DNA from: Haemonchus contortus | Lineage: Eukaryota; Nematoda; Chromadorea; Rhabditida; Trichostrongylidae | NCBI GenBank assembly: GCA_000469685.2 | Contig: LS997562.1 | Location: 5,892,015-5,956,014 of the forward strand | Direction: 5' to 3' | Length of the DNA: 64,000 nucleotides | Shown here: positions 1 to 13,020 of the stretch, piece by piece | Layout of the letters: the number at the start of each line of letters is the position of its first letter | How positions within the stretch are numbered: position 1 is the first letter of the stretch | Notes under the pieces: model-generated | The model's input: the letters and a program-made list of their open reading frames with translations, nothing else | Databases searched by the model: none | What the model was told of the DNA's origin: nothing | Program-made: the position numbers and the translations under genes

Positions 1-1570
1 CAAAAAATAACCAACCGATCGGAGTCGTTAGAACGGAATAGCTCTCCACCACTCTTAAATAGCTCCCTGCACGTGATCGACCAATCTATGTACGTCGTCG
101 CCAGGGGGGTGGGGTACGGTAGGTTGAACTTCCGTGCGAAATTTCGAGAAAACATAAGTGCAGCTTTTTTTCTTGCACTTTTCTGCTAGGCTTCATCAAC
201 ACAGTTACGAAAACACCAGTTACTCACCTCGGACACCACCCTCGTCCGGTGGGTCTGCAAATGAATGGGAAAACACTGAGCGTATTTTTGCCATTTGCTT
301 ATGCAAACAGGGCTTATCACTAACTAAAAAAGTGAAGAGGTCGAGCATGTGATAGTTAGCATGCGTTCCCATACCACGAAGGGCATGTTGACGTTCCAGA
401 TTGAGTAAATTGTGCGAATTCCATTCATGTGATTGGGGAATCAAACCAAAAAGACGGAGGATCGAACTAGCGGCGGTGCGGCTGGTTAAGAAAATAATTA
501 CCAGCTTTGGCTACAGCCTGGGCCTTAGAAACAGAAAATATACCCGAAAAACATCGTCGGAGAAGCAGTCCAGAACCAAGGAGAAAGGTTGGCCAAAAGA
601 AAATGGTCCCTGAAGCATCCATTGGATTACAAACGACAAGGTCTAGAAATGTCATCAAGAACATGGCAGAGAAGGTGAAGATCCACCCAGAGCAAAGTGA
701 TTTAACTGGGTGCCAAGTGGGCGGGACATCCCTACGTACACCACTGGCGACATGTGACATACTACTGGCGACATGTCAAACACGCGTTAGAACATGTGGT
801 TGCATTCAAAGTTCACGTTCGTGCGTTGTCGCCACGTGTGAACCTCGGTTGAGTCGCGTTACGTTCACAGGCAAATTATCACTATTGAACCGCCGGTGGC
901 GAGCGTTGCCAGCGAAAACGCATACTCGCAATCTACCGACGCAAACTCTGAACACCACTTGACGTTGTTGAACATGATCGGAAAAAATCAATACAGGAAT
1001 AAAATCGGGTTATCCACATAGAAATGTATAGCTATATCAGAGATATGGTACATACCAATAAGTGTATTAGGCGCTCTGGGCTGATGGATTGGACTTGAAA
1101 TAAAGAAACACTAAAAAACGGAAGAGATCAGTCGGGCGACATCATCTGGTAACATTGCAACTGGCAATTACTATACCCAGATGAAAGTAAATTACCGGCT
1201 TCCGCCACGATGTACGAGTTCCCGGCATTGGTGCAAGGATACATATAGAGCTCGTGTGAGCAGAATCCTTTTTCTGCAGGGAACAGCAAAGTACTAAAAT
1301 AACATTCAGCGATTTCAGAATGCAGAAGCTGGATTCGTTAAAAAAAAGGCAAAATCCGATGAAAATACATCATAGATGACGACAATTTATATACGTGTTC
1401 ACGTACAAAATCAACAACCAGAGTCAAAAAAAATTTATTAGCAAATCAACAAGTAATCAAAAAACAAAACAAAAAAAGGTTACTCTACTATACTATAATT
1501 ATCATCTTCTTATACAAGGGTGTTCATCATAAGGTTGGCAAGAGATCGATAAAAATCACGAATATAGGGC
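1..1570. other. no confident gene
   Basis: I see no supported coding exon here. Open frames are short, lack a good acceptor/donor pairing and match nothing I recognise. A possible AATAAA poly(A) signal on the minus strand lies near 1434-1439 and would suit the 3' end of the candidate exon that begins just to the right. Confidence 0.4.
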
Positions 1571-1763
1571 TCAGACCGTGATCTTGAGCACACCATTTTC
1601 GCCCACCGACACACATCGTTCTTCGCCAGATGTCGAACTTCCTTCAACAACGCTCTCGTCTCCACTTCGGTGCAACACCGACACATCAACATCAACACCG
1701 CTGCTCTGGAGAGCACAATATATTACCAAGTGGGTTTCTGCTAACTTTGGATCCAAGGTCTTT
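1571..1763 (-). CDS. candidate 3'-terminal exon, unknown protein
   Basis: On the minus strand an acceptor-like TATATTAG at about 1764 opens a frame of about 64 codons ending with a stop at 1571. The peptide begins KTLDPKLAETHLVIYCALQS and ends GVLKITV. It is rich in Ser, Val and acidic residues and has no recognised domain. A minus-strand AATAAA-like motif about 130 bp downstream fits a transcript end. No upstream exon could be linked with confidence, so this may be a chance open frame. Confidence 0.25.
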
Positions 1764-1769
1764 CTAATA

Positions 1770-3724
1770 TACAAAAATTATTATAAATTCATGTCCACAT
1801 AACTATTACGTCCGCAACACGGAACAACAAGGTCTGTGGTACAGATGACAAAGCACGCTCACGTCTCAGAGGGCTCCATGGTGTTTACATAATAAAGATA
1901 TGATCTTACTCCCATGCCTCGTGAGAAATATGCATGAATATTCATCGGTGTGCCCGGGGTCCATTTAAGCTCTAAACCAAGCAAGGTATGTAGGCTTTCT
2001 AATCATAGGGGAACTAAAAGTAATATACATACATTTGGAGAAAAAAACATCGAGCGACGACCTAGGAGATGGGTAAATGAGCGGTCCTGGAGAAAGGTCT
2101 GGTAGTGAGTTGATAAAGGAAAAAAGGAGAAAAGAGGAAATCCAGGAGGTCCTATGTAGCCAGGAACTGCAAACCTTCCTCGTTTCCTCTTTCTTTTCCG
2201 TATAATCTGTCCTAATGTTTCCTGATTTAAACATTTGAAAGAAAAGACATTGAGCGAGGACCTAGAAGGAATAAGAATTCTCAAAATTAGTTCATGGATG
2301 ATATCTGCTATTATCAGCACAGGGTCTGAAAATTTTAAGTCTCTATGAAAATTTAAAAAAAAAACAGTGAAATGTTACTCTCCCTTTTATCCTTCATCTC
2401 TTGAATTCATCCTTTCATCCTCCATCCCTACAATCCTAGCCAGAGGCGCAACATTACACTTACATGCACGGGCGATGGGATTCAATCTCACCCATGCCAG
2501 GAGAGCCCATTTGCCTTTGCCGCTACCAACTTACCACTACACTGTAGAAGCTACCTGCAACATTGCATACCCACTCTTCTGAAATGCAACCTCGCTTCAA
2601 GCCTAACCAACATTCCAAGGGTGTCATTAGGTAAGAATCAGGAGGTTTAAGGAAGAAGGGAAGGGTATTTGGGAGGTGTAAAGGGATACCTGAACGCGAA
2701 AATTTTCTTATTTCCACGTACTCATGGGCCAATACAAACGTCTCACTGCCGAAAATAAACAAAATCAACTCCATTTGTTGCGGACGTTAGAGTAGCTTCA
2801 TACTTACGGTACAGCTTCACATCCAAATGGACGTCTTTTAAGAAAAATGCTAAGATCCTACAAATTTCAGAAATTCAGCACAACATTGATGACTAAGAAA
2901 ATATGACTGCGAGATCCATTTATTGATATAAATTACAAACAAAATTATTCTTTCCCTAAACGAACGGCGGGAAAAAATATATGAAATGAATTTTATGATA
3001 ACAACCAAGTTTTCTTTGAACAAAACAGAGAACGAAAATCAAGCAGATACGATTTTGCGATTCTCCGTGAATCACGAATGTCAATGAAGGTTCAAAAAAA
3101 GAAAGAGACACTTGTACCTACAGTAGACATTGTCAAAGAAAAAGGAGGGAAGGAACTGCAAGGATTTCGAAATAAAGCTAGCTCACTTTTGAGTTTACGC
3201 TTTCTTGACAGGAGGTTTAAACTTACTTAGAAATGATTTTTATTTTTACCCCTTTCGAATAGCTTCCAGACTAATCAGCAAAGAAAGACCTTGAATTGTG
3301 CTAGAACTATAAATAAAGATTAAGTTAATTAAACGTTGCGGCAACAATTTGCGATTTTGAGAGATTGTATCAAAAGCATTCAGAATCCAATTAGGGCTAT
3401 ACCGAGAAGTCGTAGATCCCATAATAAGAATTGTACCAATCAAGAATGTGCGCCATCTTTGAGCTTGAAATCATGAGAGGGAACGGGAAAAAGCCACATC
3501 TTATCCTTGCAGACTATTCGACAGTTTACATAATAGATCTCATAGACCACAAAATGATAGTTTTACGATGTTTTAACCGATAAGGAATTTTTCAAAATTC
3601 CTTATATTCGACAATCAATCAATAACACGAAAAAGAATGAAACTAATCTCCTGAATTTTTTAGAAGGAATTACTTTAACAGGAATGAAACCTTGCAGTAT
3701 CTAGAAATAATGCGTAGAAACGAT
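1770..3724. other. no confident gene; small internal direct repeat
   Basis: No coding exon is supported. Two imperfect copies of a motif of about 21 bp (GAGCGACGACCTAG-like) occur at about 2051 and 2249, suggesting an old local duplication. The rest is AT-rich intergenic or intronic sequence. Confidence 0.4.
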
Positions 3725-5821
3725 TCAAGCACCTACATCGTCCAACACAACGACATCGTCGTCTTCCTCTTCCTCGATCACTGGTTTCTGTTCTTTATGG
3801 TTAGCATCCGCTTCCACTTCAACTTCAACTTCTGCTTTGACCTCCTCATCTGGTTCCAACTCAGTAGGCTCCGATACAGCCTCCTCAGTCACATCATTGC
3901 GAAGGTGAAACAGTTCTTTTTCCAACTCTGCGATTTTCTCATCTCTTTCGGTGATTTCATGAGCATGTTCTGAAATGTGATGACAACGTGAAAGCAGAAA
4001 GAGTAAAACAACAGGCAAATTTCAAGAGCCGATCATGAGTGTTTCAGAAATTCCGACAAATACTTCCACCCGCATTCTGGTTAAAAATATAATTGGAATT
4101 TAAAAACAGTCACGGTTCGAAACGAATATGATAAACAAATGACACTAAAGCGCCCATTAAGCTGCTTGTAAAATTGGAGAAGCTCTTCAAATAAACAAAT
4201 AACAACAACTTCAGTAGGAGTATCAAAGAAATAAAAAAGAACCTTTCTTTTCCTTTCTGATGGCGCGAAGGGCTGCGTGTGCTAACGCAAGCCGATTCTC
4301 CAAGTGCCCAATTTTCCGAGCATTCTTCTCGTATTCTCGTAGTTTTCTCATAGCCGCATTCTTTGACTCCAAAAACTGGTACAGAATTTTACTGAAAACA
4401 ACAACTCATTAATTAACCGTTAATATCAAAAATGTTTCGCAACTTGTTGCGCTTTAATACAGGTCCATTTACGCTCATATCTGGCAGTTGATGGTTGACT
4501 CTTATTGCTCTTTTATTGTTAGTATGAATTCTCAATCTCCAATCAGCGCTATTCACCCAGATATCGTCAATGTTGCTTTTACAAATGTCAAAAGTGTTTC
4601 TAGTCACAATTATAGCAACGATTGGGGCTTTTTGTTGCAGCACCAATGTATTGGTACAACCTCATATCAAAAATAGAGATACTGCTTGATACACCAACCC
4701 ACTCCTCAAGAATCTCAACATTCACAAAGAATCAGTAGTGAGCAGAGTACTTAGAAGCTGTTCACATCGCTACGGGCTATAACAGAAAGGTAAGACGTGG
4801 CTCAGCTTACAGCGAACACAGAAAGACAATAATTTGGAAGGCAAATCGGTAGGAAAGAACCACAAACAAAAAAGAGTGGGTCAAGCCCAAGCCCTTTATG
4901 CGGGCTTAGAATTTTGTTTTCGAAATGGATCAATTAGCGGGTGAATCGCCGAATTTTTTTGTTTGAACTCTACAAATCACGGTTCAAATTCAATATTCTG
5001 AACAAGAGAATGATCCAGTGAAGGTTCGGTACTGCGTTTGGTAGGCAAATCATCGGTATTAGAGGATACACATAAAAAGTACTGAAAACATATACGAAAC
5101 GTACGCGTCTTTGCCGCTCTCGAGAGCTTTGACGGTCTCTTTCAAAGTAGCGATTTCCTTGTCCTTGCTAGCTATTTTTTCTTTCATTGCAATAAAAGCT
5201 TCGTAAAAGAACGGATCGAGGAGTTGATCCCTTTGAGCAGAACCCGTGGTGACTCCACTGTAGTAGGCATCATTGCGCTCTTTCTGAAAACACAACAAGT
5301 GCATCACACATCTCTTAACGTTGAGACTAACAAAAGAATATAACTACTGATCAGAAATATTCATTAGCATTCACTACCAGAGCTGCTTGAAGATAAACTT
5401 TACTTCCTCCCAAGACTTTTTTGTGCCGAAAACAACTAACTATTCTAACCAAAGAAAAACTGCAAAAGCAATGTCGACGCATCCGCGACTTTTAAAGAGA
5501 AAGAGTAACATTAGCACTCAAAAATACATAAAACTTACAATGAGATCCTTGACCTCCTTATCTTTCTGAAGATATTGCAAACGATTTTGGGTTTCACGCC
5601 TTTTCAAGGTTTTCGCTAGTTCCGTTACTTGACTGAGTTGATCAGTCAGTGATAGAACCCTAGAAAAGAAAGAGTAGATAACACAAAGAAATGTTAAATA
5701 ATACAAATGAAACCAACTTCTCTACAAGAGCTCCACTCTCTTCAGCTTCAAGCTCCTCACGGCTAAGCTTGATGATTTTGCGAGGAATAACCGAGCTGCC
5801 ATCGTCTTTAGTATCTTTCAT
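3725..5821 (-). CDS. coiled-coil nuclear protein, WTAP/fl(2)d-like (five exons, 265 aa)
   Basis: Five exons close in phase: 5718-5821, 5539-5659, 5105-5283, 4243-4391 and 3725-3969. They give a 265-aa protein from ATG at 5821 to TGA at 3725. Most of the chain is heptad-rich coiled coil. In the middle LLDPFFYEAFIAMKEKI is followed by a stretch containing SGKDAKILYQFLESKNAAMR and then KIGHLENRLALAHAALR. This parallels the order and spacing of the WTAP core (a V/LDP...F..MK helix, a GKK...L.QEN helix, then an IAQLEAELALQ-type helix). The tail is highly acidic (EEEEDDD). WTAP family proteins anchor the METTL3/METTL14 m6A writer and act in splicing. The assignment rests on remembered family features, not on a search. 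The alternative is a generic coiled-coil protein. The start sits just after an AG, compatible with trans-splicing. Donor 1 (GTTGGT) is weak. Confidence 0.6.
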
Positions 5822-7105
5822 ATCTATGAATAGCAATGACCATGTTTACACTAACATATATTGCAGTCAAAACCCAACCTACTTTTTGCAAATTTAGTAA
5901 TATTGCGCACCCGCTAAACTAACGCCGAAAAATCATGAATACAACATTTCCAGCGCTCGTTTTTATTTACGCGGTACATAATAAACAATCCGACGCGTGG
6001 GACTAGGGCACCCTCATGCCTTCATGAACATTTATGTTCTACTTCAAACTATGAGAAGAAAAGGTTCGCAATAAGGGAAGAACCTAAGGTTCAAGAAGTC
6101 TATCGCTCTCGAAACAAAGGTTCACAAATGGTTTCTTGTTAGTGAAAGAATAACCGCGGATGGTAAAATCCCAAGTGCTCAGATATGGGAAAAAATAAAA
6201 GAAAGCACCAAAAAAACCTTATCAATCAACAAAAGATAATCGCAAAATTCATCGCGCATAAAAAACCGCATGCGGTTGCGCTGCGTCGCCCTACTGGAGC
6301 GCGTTATTCCTGCTAGGACGAGGACGTAACCCTAACGGGCGGTGGTTGGTGCTATTGCGATCTCAAGCTTTTCTTAAATGGTCTTTTGCAGAACTCCTTG
6401 ATGGGGAAACACTGGCACCCCGTTGCATCGGGCTCCTCAGATGGACACCTACCACCGAATAGGAGTTTGTTCTTGTTAGATGCTCGCATCCTGACTTTGC
6501 TGATCTTCGTAATAATTAAAGAGGCGCTCGCTCTCGACAAAAGAAGAGGAACACCATTCAATCACAGTTGTCAGGATCGCTCTGAACCCCTACCGAATGT
6601 AAAAGAAGACCGTCAGATAAGGCGGCGCGAGAAAGGCTGTAGAATTAAATATATCCGTGAGATTTGAGGCCCATTAATTTACGATAATCAATGTATCGCT
6701 CCTTTTTCAGCAAAAATCCTGCCATGCCTACTCAGACCAGCCGGATTATCCGATTGAATCATAGGTTTCACACAGAACTTGTTGTTTTGTAGCTTGTACT
6801 CGTTAGAGCTGGAGGTTGTGATTCAGGGCCCAGTACGGGAATGTGGGCACATTCAATGAATGAAAAAAGGAAACGAAGGGTATAACTACGGTGGTAGCGC
6901 TACAGCATTTGTGAGCAGTTATAGAAATTACTGGCATGAAAACTTGCGAAGGTATTGATATTTGCTCTAAAAACACAAATATCAACAATAAATAAATGAA
7001 AAAAACAAAACTTCAAAGCGAACTCTTTATCATAAAATATCACAGGGAAGAGCGTTCAGGCAAATGGGCTCGGACTAGAGATGTGATGGAGGATTCTAGA
7101 TGTTC
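5822..7105. other. intergenic, nothing recognised
   Basis: This is the gap between the start of the coiled-coil gene and the stop of the acid ceramidase gene. Open frames here (for example 6386-6667 +) show no splice context or recognisable motif. The GC-richer patch at 6260-6360 is unexplained. Confidence 0.4.
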
Positions 7106-10100
7106 TTAGAAGGCCCAACAGTAGCCAGGACAAGACTGCATGATCGTTTCGAATCTTCCAGTTTCCACTTCCATCAGTACGGTGTAGGTCGTCAGCTTGT
7201 TGAGATTAGTACGTGACGAGAGAACGTTGAAAATACCCTGAAAAATCATCAGCATTCCTGTAAGTTGGAAATTTGTGGGGTACATAAAAGAGAGAAAAAA
7301 AGGCTGCATTTCGTTCATACTAGACGACTGCCGGCAGCTCAAAGAATTCGACGACTGCCGGCAGCTCAAAGAATTGATGCAGAATAGTTGACGGGAAAAA
7401 ACTAACAATAAGACGAGAAGATGAAATCCTCTTGAATCCCGACAACTGAGCTTACTTAGACTATTCAGTTCTTAAGTCGGACAAGATTACTATGACGAAT
7501 TGGGTGTTTGGGCGAGATTCAGTTGATGCGCTACAACGTGTGCTAACTAAAGTAAAGGATAAAGGACACAGTTTTTGGCGTTAATCAATCCCGTCTGAGG
7601 GATGCGCTCCCGCACTCGACGTGTGCTAACTATGAACATATATCAGCTGGCTACGTTTACAACAAACGTGCCCCATTTTGAATTAAAGCAGTCCCTAGGA
7701 AGCCGCCAAACACGTCCTTTCTTGGGAGAACCAGGCGTAAAAGAGCATCTAGTTGTCCGCCTCTCAGTGATTCTTACTAGAAGAAAACTCGGAAACTATT
7801 TTCATTACGAACCATGTTTTGATTACGGTAGAGTCATGTTTTGGTGTTTTGGTTTCAAATTATCACTTATACTTATGATGATTACTACTGCTTTCACACC
7901 CACGTTTCAAATCACCTCAGAGATGCTTCACCGGCTTCTATCCAACACTAACATTCTCCACTGAGAGATCGTAAGAAGGTGAGTCTGCTTCTCCATCATG
8001 GGTCTTTTGAAATATTCCCCCTTTCCTTTGTGACATTTTGTAGTCTGATGCATCAATCAGCAACGCTATCGCGAATCTTCTCGCCAATGCAGTCAAATCT
8101 GACCCTCGCTTACTAGAGTTTATGCGTTTCGTACAAATTCAATTCTTCAGGAAATACCGTACCTGGAAGTTCACATTATTCTGCCCAAGCATCTGCATGC
8201 AGTTGTTGCCGGGTGTTCGACGATCATCGAGATAGAGTACCTTAATGATTGTCAACTCGCTAAAACTACGTTCCGGCCCTTAAACTCGAACTAACGGGCT
8301 TGTCCTGGTCGTAGTTAGTCTCCACCAGATACCATCCGGTCTTCTTGTTGTTAGGATCGAGTTCGGTTAGCAAGTCAGTACCGTTGAGACTACGAGTGAT
8401 GATGGAGCCCTTGAAAAATGCCGGATAGTCATTTTTACAATTTCAGCAGCCATGATTATTACTGCTATTGGTTTGGATTTATCCAGAAAAAATCGACGTA
8501 CCTCCCATGGATTCAAACCACCGAGAATGTAGTAAACTGGTGAGAGCATTGGGGTTGTCATCAGATGAGCTTTAGCATCGGCGTATGCTTTAACATGACT
8601 TGGTTTTAAAGCCATTTTCAAATTTCATGGCCTGACTCACTATCGAACTGTTCGAGCGTTTCCCTTGTCAACCACGACATCCATTTGCCGTCTGGTTCGA
8701 GTCCTGTCATCCAACGGTACATGCCCACATATCCTAAGAATGATCTTAGGCATCACTAGGAAAAGGAACAAGACAAATACAACAAAATTTGAAATCACTC
8801 CGGTGCTTTTTGGAGACAAAATTTACCTAGCGGGCCAGAACTGCGTCACGAAGGCCATGAACATTCTAAAGAAAGCGCGAATTTGTCGCGCTCGACAAGC
8901 GGCGAATTGCGCGGCAAAAAAGATGGTTCCTTGCTAGCCCAATTTACAAGTAATGCTGCCAAAAAGCGGTATAGCACGGGTGGATATCCCCAAAGTAAAA
9001 CAGGAAAAATCAGAAAGACAGCAATAACCAAGAATCACGATTAGGAAGATGACGGAATATTTTCCAGTCGAATTAAAATTATAAGCTCGTTAGCCAGCTC
9101 TACTGCCTTTTGAGACTTCTTCCAAGCTAAATTGTATTCGGCGACTTCTCAGTGAGTTCGCTTACAGTTCGTAGCGTATATAAGGGCTTGCAGCGTTTCA
9201 AAAGATTCCTTTAAAAAAGTTACCTCCAGCTGCCTGGAATCTTTCGTTCGCAGTAATGGAGAAGGCGCCCTTCTTCATTCCATTGTATATTCCAACGTAA
9301 CCGGCAAAGTTGTTCGATTTGTAAAGGATTTTACCTAGAAAGGGGGCTTTAGACAATGAAAACCAAATATTTCCATTACGACCTTAACGCATGACGATGA
9401 CAGGATTGTTTTTGTTCTCCGAGGTTAATAATAGAATTTAAGTTATTCAACCATTCACGCGAAAAAAACGGAGCAATAACTCCGACTAATTTCATTTTGG
9501 AACTGCGTCATGCATTCGAGTTGTTTTTGAAGTTATAGCAACATTTGAATGTGCACTTGACAACCAAATTAACCTTTCGTGCCTATTATCATTGAATGAA
9601 CCCAAAGAGTTGGTTCAGAGGGGTTTCTTTGATCGGGGATGCCTGGGCTACTTTTGACTTCTCGTGCGTGAAGCATGACATTCAAAGAGATGAACACAGT
9701 AGAGAAGTAGAGGACTGATCAGGAGTGATCCGATACAGCAAGTCATGCTAGCGTGATAGGAGCTTCTCGCCACTACGCTGGAGCCCACCACTACCCAAAA
9801 CTCGTCGCACCTTTTGCCAACCCACGATTTTGTGCAGATAATCCACGATAAGGCAAACTTACCATCTTTAATCCAGTTGACATTGATGATCATCTTCCTC
9901 AGTGCACTTGAGATTTCCCATTCATGATTAACCGGATCCCATCCAAGGAAAAGACCAAAGTCGAGATTTCTAAACAATATCGTAATAGTAAAAGTATAAT
10001 ACGTATACGTTGGGAACGAAGTTGTACTCGGGCAAATCAAATCACCCACCTTGCATGGATGATGTGACCGTTGGAATCTTGAGCAATAATCGAAGTGCAT

Positions 10101-11348
10101 ACGGTGAAAATTTCATAGAAGATATTGTAAATGACAATCTGACCGACGGGTATGCCTGTGTCGTCAGCTATCGACTGAAAAGGGCTTGAAGTTGTTATAA
10201 CCTCCTCTTATCGAACCTCTCCGGAGATTTTTCAAAAATCGAGCTATCAGAAAATGTAAAATAAATAGTGGCCGAGTTTGAGACTGAATAAAAATACGAG
10301 CTTTTTTAGTTGAAACAACTTCGCAATAAACTAAGAATAAATTTGTATTACAGTAATTCTGAGCCTTCCAAGGTTAATCTCGCCCCTGGAATAAGCCGCG
10401 TGTTCGACCACTATTCAGAATCGTAGTGCCGGGTTGAATGCATACGTGGTCAATACAATGACTAGCGATATATGATAATGCAATGGGTAAATAAATAACT
10501 TAGACAGCTGTCAGTACACAATAGACACTATACACAGCATACAAAAGAGGTAAATAAATAAGTGCGTAGCAATGAGGGGAGCCCTCAATCTTATATAGTG
10601 ACCACATGACCAGTTTCACAAGACACAGCTTCAACCAATTCCCCCCCCCCCCCCCCCACTCACTCCGTCGAGTAGCTGTAACAGAAGTACAGAATCACCT
10701 AAGCCAAGGTGAAAACGTACCCAGGTAACTCCATAACTTTGGACTTATGTCAAATGCGTGGCGCACACTAACGTGGTAGCCGGTTACCCGATCTTCCATT
10801 ACCATTTCGAAAAATTGGAAATGTCTGTCTGAAAAATGTATTTTTTTTTTCGAAATCAGAAAACTGACTTGGATCTCGTCTTTGTATGGTTGAGGAAGTC
10901 GTTCTTCCAGGTCTCCAAACAGCAGATCGACCCATTCGAGAACATTAGGAACAACAGGTTCGATAAGATTGATGAGTACCTGAAATGAAATCGGATTCAA
11001 CTGTGTTTCGGTTAGAAATAGTAATTCCTACTCCGATGAGGTTCTCTATTTGTGAAGTGTATGCTTTTGAAATTTCAGTCCATCGCTGCTTCGGTGGCAG
11101 ATCGAGGTTGACGTTGAACCTGAAAAGAATTCTATTAAAAACTGTATCATCCATGTGGTTACGGTAGCCGTCTTTCTAGATAGTTGAATGTCACAAATGA
11201 CCAACCATGGAATGTCGAACTGTCTCTGTGGATCGTAGAGATTCGTGTTATTCTTGAGAATACAGAAATCGGTGTATGGTGCCGGTAGGTCGACGTGTCG
11301 AGCGAAAATCGTCGCAAAGCCGACGGCGAGTAAAAGTGCTGGTCTCAT
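7106..11348 (-). CDS. asah-1: acid ceramidase (N-acylsphingosine amidohydrolase), multi-exon
   Basis: Hydrolyses ceramide to sphingosine and fatty acid in the lysosome. The start at 11348 gives a signal peptide ([16 protein letters not shown]). Exons in order contain [12 protein letters not shown] (about 11110), a helical segment at 10867-10982, the autocleavage/catalytic exon (about 10056-10178) with the nucleophile Cys in [10 protein letters not shown], then [24 protein letters not shown] and ANERF (about 9235-9340), [14 protein letters not shown] (about 8550), WYLVETNYD (about 8330), [11 protein letters not shown] (about 8200), and finally [20 protein letters not shown] ending at 7106. These are the conserved blocks of acid ceramidase in the right order, with catalytic Cys, Arg, Asp and Asn-type residues present. 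The exon between 8856 and 9000 has no clean AG acceptor, so that junction is uncertain. NAAA, the close paralogue, is less likely given the overall match. Confidence 0.92.
7323..7375. repeat. 27-bp tandem duplication
   Basis: Two adjacent exact copies of a 27-bp unit starting GACGACTGCCGGCAGCTC occur at 7323-7349 and 7350-7375. They lie in the last intron of the acid ceramidase gene, just upstream of its final exon. Confidence 0.9.
7549..7620. repeat. copy of a dispersed repeat
   Basis: A stretch with AAGGATAAAGGACACAG followed by GCGTTAATCAATCCCG has diverged relatives in this window near 11613-11665 (AAGATAAAGGATAG...AATCGATCCCG) and 39109-39150 (GGATAAAGAATAG...GCGTTGATCAATCC). Three related copies in 64 kb indicate a dispersed genomic repeat of unknown class. 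Confidence 0.5.
10641..10659. repeat. poly-C run
   Basis: A homopolymer of about 18 C residues lies in an intron of the acid ceramidase gene. A similar run lies at about 14545-14562. Exact length is uncertain, as is usual for such tracts. Confidence 0.8.
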
Positions 11349-12540
11349 ACCTAAACAATTATCTGACGCGGTTACAAACACTAAGAATACCTTTTGAGTT
11401 ATGAAAGCCTCGCATAGGTTGAATAGCAGATTGAAAGGAATATGATGGAATTGAGTAAACGGAAGTGATGGACCAGTAGAACCTACAACGACTTTACCAG
11501 TTCCCTGTTTGTTGTCCTGAAATTGTTTCCCAGATGTCCTTTTTCTTTAGAACCTACGAATGATTGGAGGATCACTCGTAATGACGCCAAATTTCAGGAG
11601 AGCATCCACCAACATAAAAGATAAAGGATAGTTCCAGAAGTAATCGATCCCGTTTGGGTCCCCATTTCCTACCGCGGTGACCATGCGATGAACAATTTAG
11701 AGCCTTTGTTCTCGCAGAGGAGTCTGGCATCAATTGATCGGCTCCGGACCATCTTGGATTCGATGACCTCACCATGCGCGTATGGACTAATCGTGAAGAA
11801 ACTAAAAAAAAAAAACTTCGAAGCATTCAACCATTCCACTTTTGGACTACTCCCACTGTAGTAGTAGTGATCAACGATTAGCAGAGCAGAAACCTTGGGC
11901 AATCAAATCAGATCAGGACGAAACTAAGTAAACAGCGTGGCTCCAATCTGATTCCACGGTGCAAAGAGGACCCTGCTGTGAAAAACTGCAGGAGAGGAAC
12001 CAAAACCTTAACCAAATCACTTAGCCTGAATGAAAGTGAATATTCATCTGGAACGGCTTTAGAGCGCTTCAAAAACAGCCATGGACATTGTGGCTTTCAG
12101 GAAGAACCAAGGGGAAAGGAGGAAAAGAAGCGGGTACAGCGACTAGGAAAAAATGATAGCACAGTGAACATGGGCGAATATGCTGCGAATACGCCTTGAC
12201 AGCTGCTATTTTTCCCACAAAGTAAGCATCCTTGTTCTTCATCTGACTGTAGATAACGGTGGCCGATAACGCGTACTGTGTGAACTGGTAAGCAATTTGC
12301 GTAACAACCATGAATATGAAATCACCTGTGAGACCGTGCGAATAGAACTTAATCAAGTGTATTTCGGAGAAAAGGTTGGAAAAGGGAGGAAGTGGTACGT
12401 ATCGATTAAATACTATGGAATGGATTGGTGCCTGTTTGGTTCTAATGACCTCTCCTCATAGTGCTGCGGTTGGTCATGAAGGAACGTATCGTAAGAACGG
12501 TGAACTAGCCCAACTCTCCCGCCAAACGGTATTTGATGAC

Positions 12541-12937
12541 TTTTCACACGGGTAACGGAACTTCTCCCCTATCGCGGCATTCTCCCTTGCGGCATGCGGC
12601 AAATGTCACTGCAATTACCGTACTCCCGCCAATCGATAGGACGCGGAATTTTTCGTTGATTGCCTTGCTTTTTTATTAGATTTAATCGTTTTTTCTTCTG
12701 TTTCTTTTTCGTTTTCGTGTTTATTAGACTTGATTAATTAGAATGACCCCTCCTACATAAACGACGATCAAGACCGCATTGGAATTGAGAAGAACGGCCA
12801 GTCAATTCAAATAATTAAAGGAATCCCTACCTCACAAATTGCGCGCTCCAATCTTCCATCGCAATTCCGCGATAGGCGGCGGGTGCGGAGTCTGCGACGC
12901 CGTGTTAGGGGAGAAGTTCCCGGACCCCTTTTCACAC
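12541..12937. mobile_element. MITE-like element with imperfect terminal inverted repeats
   Basis: The left end reads TTTTCACACGGG followed by GGAACTTCTCCCCTA. The right end carries the inverse TAGGGGAGAAGTTCC then a CCCCTTTTCACAC-type end. The 15-bp core match is exact and the flanks are imperfect. It has no coding capacity. The same ACTTCTCCCC core forms the inverted repeats of the element at 15042-15208, so both belong to one family of non-autonomous DNA transposons. Confidence 0.55.
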
Positions 12938-13020
12938 AATCTCTACAGAATACAATCTAATCATGTGACATTTGTTTATAAATTCGATTTGTTTGGGGCA
13001 TTTTTCTCTAAACCTTCACT

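Noticed and set aside
8690..8710. GGTTCGAGTCC resembling a tRNA B box
   Set aside because: No matching A box, anticodon loop or pairing acceptor stem nearby. It lies within an acid ceramidase intron.
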